Below are positions 58,287-64,000 of a stretch of DNA of 64,000 bases, one piece after another; position 1 is the first letter of the stretch, and every line of letters begins with the position of its first letter. The position numbers and the translations under genes were made by a program. The stretch covers positions 22,967,001 to 23,031,000 of the forward strand of contig NC_086028.1 of NCBI RefSeq assembly GCF_036323735.1, read 5' to 3'. The notes beneath the pieces were generated by a model. The model ran no database searches. It saw only the letters and a program-made list of their open reading frames with translations, and had not been told where the DNA came from. This stretch comes from Rattus norvegicus. Its lineage: Eukaryota; Chordata; Mammalia; Rodentia; Muridae.

Positions 58287-58670
58287 CTATGGTTTCAATA
58301 TCCTTTCCAAACTACATACTGAAAATTAACTGTAATTACAATGTTATTAGGAATTGAAGCCTTTAAGAAATGACCTGGACACAAAAGGTCATTTTGTCCT
58401 CACAAAAGGATTAAAAATATTATCTCAGAAATGCGTTCCTGATTTAGAAAGACATGCTTTTGGTCTGTTTTCTTTCTATTTTGCATATGCCTGCCCAGCA
58501 TCTGGTTATGGTAAGATGCAAGTCGAAGGTTGTTACTAAATGTAGATATCATGCTCTTGTACTCCCTCTACTCCAGAACCTTGGATCAAATAAACATTCA
58601 CTGTTTATTAATTCCCCAAACTCTGACATGATCTTGTCATTAGAGAAAAGACCTAAGCTCAGTAGCATAC
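58287..58670 (+). mobile_element. MLT1-class (ERVL-MaLR) LTR relic
   Basis: It begins 'ttctatggtttcaatatcct', continues 'attgaagcctttaagaaatg' and 'ttgtcctcacaaaagg', and ends 'ccagaaccttggatcaaata' with an AATAAA-type signal and 'gttattaattccccaaactc'. That is the full order of an MLT1-type solo LTR of about 380 bp. Frames at 58354-58678 are not genes. Confidence 0.7.
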
Positions 58671-59445
58671 ATATCTGAAGACAAAAGTGAAATAGCTGAA
58701 CTTTGAGCGAAATAGGACATAAAAGAGTCTAGAATACCCACACAGAAAGATATAGAACTACAAAGAAACTACATATGTTTTTATCATTCTACTTAATATT
58801 TATATTTCTTGATGAGTAAAACCCGATTTTATTAACTTTCCCTGTCCCTGACATTATTGTTCTGGTCAGTGGATGACAGGATCCTCTGGTTAAGAGCATA
58901 CCACATTTGCCTTTCTGACAAGAGGCAGCTTTACTGAAGTATGGTACTAGAATTGAGAAGATTAGTTCCATGAGGAGAAAAATGGGATCTGTGATTTAAA
59001 AGAATAAAAAGAATGTAGGTTTGATGCATAAGTTGAAATAGCATGCATATGTTACAGAAGCCTTGCTACACTCATTGGAGCTCCATTAGAATCAAAGTAA
59101 TGTAATCCCTTTAATCGATGTGACTTTCAGCAGGCTTGATGCCCATGCTGACTGCAGCCTTAAAGGCACCACTTGACACTTGATATACATTTGATGGTAC
59201 AGACAAGAGAAATTACCTCTCCAGTCAAGGCGTGTTCTATAGCTTCACATATTCATATATTCTTTCTATTGCAGGAAAAAGAAAAATCCACACACTTCAA
59301 ATGGGTCCTTCAGATCAGACCACCCCAGGGCCAGAATTGTAGCAATTCATCACACCTGGTACTTCCTCATTCATAAGAAAAGGAAGTTTCTATGTTATCA
59401 GCTTATACTGAAACTGAAGCAATTGGCTCACTCCTTTTTAGATGC
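58671..59445. other. Unassigned sequence
   Basis: No gene or named repeat. Confidence 0.45.
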
Positions 59446-59975
59446 TGTGATAGCTGTTCTTGGTCGTTGACCTGACTACATATGGAATTAAGTAAAACCC
59501 AAAAGTGGAGGTAGATTACTGTGAGAGAGTTTTGTTTAGTTTGAATTAGAAAGCCATATCTAATCTGGACTTTTGAGGTAGAAAGACATACTTTTTAATC
59601 TAGATCTTTTGAGGTGGGAAAACCCATCTCCAGTCTGAACCATTTCCTCTGCTGGAAGCCTATATAATGCACATAGAAGATGGTAGCTTTTCTGCTTGTT
59701 TTTCTTGCTTACAAGTCCTTTCCTCTACTGACATTAGAGCCTACTTCTCTAGGATTCAAGCATATACTGAAGACTACTGATGACATCCAGCCTTGTGGTC
59801 TCAAGAAAAAAAAAGGATTCTCTGACCTTTCATTTATAAGCAGCCATTGTTAGATTATCTTTCATTCTGTACATCTGGACCACAGAGTAAAAGTCATTGT
59901 AATGAATCCTCCTTCCATATACTTAAAGGTTCATTATATATATTCTATTACTCTATAGAATCCTGACTAATTCAG
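59446..59975 (+). mobile_element. Rodent LTR-like repeat, near full length
   Basis: It begins 'tgtgatagctgttcttggtc' and ends 'atagaatcctgactaattca' (TG...CA type), with 'ctgctggaagcctatataat' (TATA-like), 'acatccagccttgtggtctc', 'agcagccattgttagattat' and 'agtcattgtaatgaatcctc' between. The order matches a multi-copy rodent repeat; the family name is uncertain. Confidence 0.6.
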
Positions 59976-62300
59976 ATGCTGTTCTATATTATAGTGATAA
60001 TAGACCAGTAACTTAAGTATGAACAAAGGCATAGTACAATTGAATGGCATATGCAGTTTCATACACTATTTGACAATGTAAAAAAGGTCTGACTCCCTAC
60101 TGTACCATCAACTAGTCAATGAATTTCATCTGATATCATGATTTCAAACATCATCATAACCTGCTTGTAATTGATAATAAATATAAAGGGATAACTGTTC
60201 TAATCTAATACAGAATGATCATTCAAACAAGTCATTCTAGACTAGTATGATGACACGTATCTTAAACTCAACCAGGATGAATATAAATATCAATATCAAG
60301 CCTTGGACAGTATACACAGGATTTGGTAGAGATGGAATACACATTTTTTTAAAGAATACAAAAGCTAGTGTAGAAATTGGCCAATATGCAAACAAAAGCA
60401 TGACCTAATTGTCAACAGAGAAAATCTGTCCTTAAGGATTATTAAGAGATGTATAGCACTTGTTCTTTTGGTTTTTGTTTTTTGTTTGTTTATTTTGTTT
60501 TGCTTTTCTTTTCTAAGCCCAATTAACCAGCTGAGTTCATCCAAGAATCCCTTTCTGAACTGAGCAAGACAAGAAAGTAAATCTAAGCTTCTTACCCCAC
60601 ATTTTTTAGCTATCTTAAAGTAAATCTTTAAACTCTAGCTGTGTTGTTTTTATATTCTCAATTTCTACCTAATTACCGCTTACAGAAACCTCAACTATTT
60701 TCTCAATCCCTTGGAAACCCAGCATTGCCTTTCCTTTATAATAGACATTTGGAAGAGCCTCTACTGTAGACTCCAGGCATTTTTTTTTCTCTAAGCATTA
60801 TCAAGGTCTCTTCCATAGTTATAAAAGGACAGCTGTGAAATGAAGCAACGTACTCCTTGTTCCTCACCTCAAATGATTAGCTGAGGGAAGAACATTCTTT
60901 AAGGTGAGTTTGAATAAGTAGACTCTCTATTGGTAGTTTGTGAAGTATAATCAAGTACAAACAGTCATTCTTAATAATTGGGTCAAACATTAATACTCAA
61001 GCGTGTCACACAAGCTAGTTTTTTGAGAAAGAAAAGGTTATGTATAGAACTTATATAGAAAATATGAATGGATTGGAAATGAGAAAGAGAAATTGAATGA
61101 ACATATTTTGTAGGCTTCTTTCATTCTGTACATCCTTTTTCTAGCTGCCGTTGAATCTTGGCCACATTCATAACCTTCACTTCCAGGAGACACTTCCAAT
61201 TTTTCATTCTATAGTATAAATTCCTTATCTGCTTAAGAAAAATATACAGCAACCATGCAAAAGCTTAAAGAAACTTCACAGATCCTGCAAAGTGAGAATA
61301 CCAGCCAAAGCCCCTAGCTTGTAAGTCACTCCCACTCTGATGTTATAGCTGCTTCCCACTTTCATCTAACTTGGATCCACAACGGGCTGCAGCCAACATA
61401 AGTAAAGACACAGCACTGGCAGTATATACATGTTTAGACAGGCCTTAAACAATGACTCAAAACAGTGTCACATTAAGAACTGTAGAAAACACTTAGGATT
61501 GTCAGCTTAGAAAAGAAATGACTAGAAAAGGTAAATGATCAGTCTTTAAGTTGCATAATAAGACATTTAACTTAATGTTTCATGTAGGATTGCTTTCCTT
61601 ACCATAAGACCATTAAAATGAAATAGATTCTTCCAAAGTTATTGAGTAACCTGATATTGGAACTATCCCAACAAGTCTAGATGTCTTAGCAGAGTATTTA
61701 TAATAAAAGCCATTCAAGCCCCAGAATAAATGAGTAGTTGCTACAGTTATAAACTTGCTACCCTAAGGTTATGATCCAGCAGTTTCTCCTAAATGCCTGT
61801 AAATGCTTTCTCTATAAAATGTAATATTAATATCTGCATGTTGATCGTGTAGAATTTCCTTTGAGTTAAAAGATTCCATTGCAGAGGGATGGCATTTAAG
61901 ACTCAATCTCTTATAAAGGGAGCCCCATAAAGATTCTGACATAATACAAATTACAACTTACAAATCTCAGGAAGTTCCCGAGGCTTACAAAGTACACATT
62001 ATTTATCCCACCCCAGTATTTCATGAGTAGAAAAGATTGCTGAGGAAAAAATGACTTGATCTTCTGACATGCTTATAATCATGTAGAGAGTTCTAGGCTT
62101 TCTAAACTTGCTATATCTTATTCTTTCATGAGATAATATGGTGAAAGTAGTTTGCCCATACTCCTGTAAGTAATCATTCACCCATATTCCTGTTAGTAAT
62201 CCCAATGAAGTCAATGGTTTATGAAGTTGGACTTTGATGATATGGTCAGTTATTGAGTCCCAATCTGGAGTAAGTAGAAGTTTGCTCATGTCTCCCCAGG
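59976..62300. other. AT-rich unassigned sequence
   Basis: A GTTT-rich tract lies at 60467-60513. The 96-codon reverse frame at 61999-62289 has no domain. No gene. Confidence 0.45.
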
Positions 62301-62409
62301 AAAACTGTCAGACAACAATGATGAATAACAGTTCATTTAATTCTTAATAATCTAATACCAGGGAAAACTTTCTCTTGGACAGACATTGTAAAAATACAGA
62401 CACACCCAG

Positions 62410-62783
62410 ATACAGTTGGACTTCCAAGAGGTCTGCCACAACAAGGCTAACAGAGAAATCTCTCCTGACCCAATATCTGGCCTAACTGGGACCCTAAAGG
62501 GCCCAGAAGATTCAGGACCTAACTGCCCTACTGCAGACACATCTTTCTTCTGTTCCATACTGTGCTTGGGGGCAGATCAATGCTGCAGTCTGGCCTACCT
62601 ACACCCAAAGAGAGCTAAAAACACAGGAGGCATGTTACAACGAGGCTTACAGATAAGACAGTTTCAGTCAGAGATAGCAAGGCTAATTGACACCAGAGAT
62701 AACAAGGAGTTGAAAGTCTCCACTGGCCAAATATATCACCACAGCCTAATTTACACCTTTGATGATGTTGTTATAAGCAACTT
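62410..62783 (+). mobile_element. Probable rat L1 5'UTR remnant
   Basis: Features resembling a rodent L1 promoter region are 'gagaaatctctcctgaccca', 'atctggcctaactgggaccc', 'cctaactgccctactgcaga', 'cctacctacacccaaagaga', 'aaaacacaggaggcatgtta' and 'acaccagagataacaaggag'. The composition is C/A-rich, unlike its flanks. The 132-codon frame 62416-62814 that crosses into the ID is not a gene. No ORF1 follows, so this is a detached fragment. Confidence 0.5.
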
Positions 62784-62920
62784 GAAATCTCATGAACTGG
62801 GGCTGGGGATTTAGCTCAGTGGTAGAGCGCTTGCCTAGGAAGCACAAGGCCCTGGGTTCGGTCCCCAGCTCCGAAAAAAAGACCAAAAAAAAAAAAAAAA
62901 AAAAGAAATCTCATGAACTG
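62784..62920 (+). mobile_element. ID SINE (BC1-type) with 16-bp target-site duplication
   Basis: The body (62800-62873) is an ID unit with A box TAGCTCAGTGGTAGAGC and B-box region GGGTTCGGTCC. The tail is poly-A interrupted by one GACC (62874-62904). The 16-mer GAAATCTCATGAACTG is repeated exactly at 62784-62799 and 62905-62920. It carries the AGGAAG hairpin variant. Confidence 0.98.
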
Positions 62921-63320
62921 ATTCTGACTAAGGACACCATACACTGTTCAATAGACACATATAGGAGAAAGCTATGCAAAAGGAAAACAGCAGAATGAGA
63001 TGTAAGGTTAGGACGTTTGTGGACTTCAACTCTTCTAGTTAGAAGAAGAAACAGCACTTGATTCTAAATCAGCAGCAATTCCCAAAAAGATGTCTGTGTA
63101 ATCTTCAAGTATCACTTTTAGATTGGTAATGGTTACAAATAAAGGAGCAAATCTCAGGAACAGAAAGAAGAGGTAAGGTCAAGAGCACCAAGCAAAGACA
63201 GAGGGACAGATGAACACAGAGTTATAGCTTTATGACACTAAAATCCTCAGTAGCAGTCCAATATGCTCATGTTCGTGTTCATGTCTCTGTAAACATCAAT
63301 TAGTATAGCTCTCAGACTTA
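62921..63320. other. Unassigned sequence
   Basis: May be repeat-derived like its neighbours. No gene. Confidence 0.4.
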
Positions 63321-63329
63321 ATCAGAGAT

Positions 63330-63900
63330 GCTTCTTTGTGCAGGAGATGGTAATTAACACAGAAACTACAACTGATTGAACTCTAGACAATAAGCGTCTA
63401 TGAAATGCTCACTTATAAATGAATATCTGTACAATACCTGTCGCCCCACCACCACCAAATTTGAGATTATTGTGGAAGAGAGGATGGAAAGTTGTAAAAA
63501 ACAGAAGATAGGGAGGTCTAGAGAGAAGCAAATTATTTTGGAATTGACAAGACAGCTACACCTATAATGTTGCCTGCACAAGATTGACATAAGATCAAGC
63601 CAGTCACCATTCCAACCTGAGAGGGAGCATGTCTCACCAGTTCCCACAGATCGTGGAGGAGTGGATAGTTGACTTATATTGGGGGAGTTAGAGGCACGTT
63701 TCATAGAGTAACCTCTGGTGGGTAGAGCATATTAGAACAGACAGCCTTACAAACCAGATTTGGTATGATAATTTAATATGATAATTTGATATGATAATTT
63801 GATATGATAATTTTAAAAAAGAGGACATGAAGTTGGAGATAGGTAGTAGCATGATCAAAGTAAATCAATGTGTGCTTGAAGTTTGTAATTCAATACAAAT
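63330..63900 (+). mobile_element. Rodent repeat, L1 3'UTR-like
   Basis: 'attgaactctagacaataag', 'tctatgaaatgctcacttat', 'ttgtggaagagaggatggaa', 'accattccaacctgagaggg' and 'aaaaagaggacatgaagttg' follow the order of an old rodent L1 3' region that I recognise only approximately. The 112-codon reverse frame inside is not a gene. Confidence 0.5.
63763..63814. repeat. 13-bp tandem repeat, four units
   Basis: Consensus ATATGATAATTTG at 63763, 63776, 63789 and 63802; the two middle units are perfect. Confidence 0.97.
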
Positions 63901-63917
63901 TAATAGGTATTGACTTT

Positions 63918-64000
63918 ACTCTCTTACTCCTCTCTTATTCTTTATTCTTCACTGCTCTTTCCCCCTTCCCCACCCCACCCCCTCCATGTGCCCATGGCCC
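63918..64000. repeat. Pyrimidine-rich tract at the window edge
   Basis: C/T-rich text, then CCCCACCCCACCCCCTCCATG. It may be the reverse-strand G-rich 3' region of another L1 entering from the right, but too little is visible. Confidence 0.5.

Noticed and set aside
62416..62814. 132-codon plus frame
   Set aside because: It runs across the L1 5'UTR-like remnant into the ID insertion, so it cannot be an old gene.

Overview
The window reads as a stretch of rodent nuclear DNA, almost certainly rat (Rattus). The best evidence is four near-consensus ID elements, the BC1-type tRNA-Ala-derived SINEs that are hugely amplified in rat. They carry A-rich tails, and three have target-site duplications readable base for base. 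There are also rat-type L1 tails, B1, B3 and B4 SINEs, rodent LTR repeats, and very long dinucleotide and tetranucleotide microsatellites. Base composition is AT-rich and CpG-poor. I found no convincing protein-coding gene: the longest open frames are either translations of simple repeats (His-, Cys-, Leu-, Lys- or Arg-rich) or short chance frames of under 150 codons with no recognisable domain. This looks like intergenic or deep intronic DNA.

Layout. 0-5 kb: an L1 3' end with a polypurine block, GGTA/GATA, TA and GA microsatellites, a rodent interspersed repeat and an old L1 ORF2 scrap. 5-13 kb: a B3 element, a long gene-free block with the look of conserved regulatory DNA (about 6.9-8.15 kb, with a 10-bp-stem hairpin), a 240-bp pyrimidine tract, a reverse B3 next to a GC/AC Z-DNA-type run, an ID copy, another conserved-looking block, and a B1 that runs straight into a TATC microsatellite. 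13-28 kb: simple repeats, old B1-like pieces, a developmental-enhancer-like block at 17.4-18.75 kb, an older SINE split by an ID at 20.1 kb, a rodent repeat with a 510-bp-spaced internal duplication at 21.7-22.6 kb, a second L1 tail at 24.5 kb, a 69-bp alternating purine-pyrimidine run, and a CpG-retaining block at 26.5-27.2 kb. 28-45 kb: a hAT-type DNA transposon relic, an ID, a decayed L1 ORF2 end, an LTR-like repeat with 60-bp periodicity, a 240-bp CTT/CCT tract, a 60-70-bp-period CA-rich minisatellite, MIR relics, a 43-bp tandem duplication, a 69-bp duplication with copies 1.5 kb apart, a strong CTCF-like motif and a B4. 45-64 kb: another conserved-looking block, L1 scraps, a 28-bp tandem repeat, an ERVL-MaLR-rich zone at 55-60 kb with a nested rodent repeat and a perfect 13-bp hairpin, a probable rat L1 5'UTR remnant broken by an ID, and an L1 3'UTR-like tail with a 13-bp tandem repeat.

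No set of genes works together here. What the window offers is retroposon stratigraphy (ID and L1 insertions over B1/B3/B4, over MaLR, MIR and old L1), microsatellites that grew from SINE tails, and several candidate noncoding regulatory blocks. The conserved-block calls are inference from composition and need a cross-species alignment. Repeat family names below the level of L1, B1, ID, MaLR and MIR are from memory and approximate.
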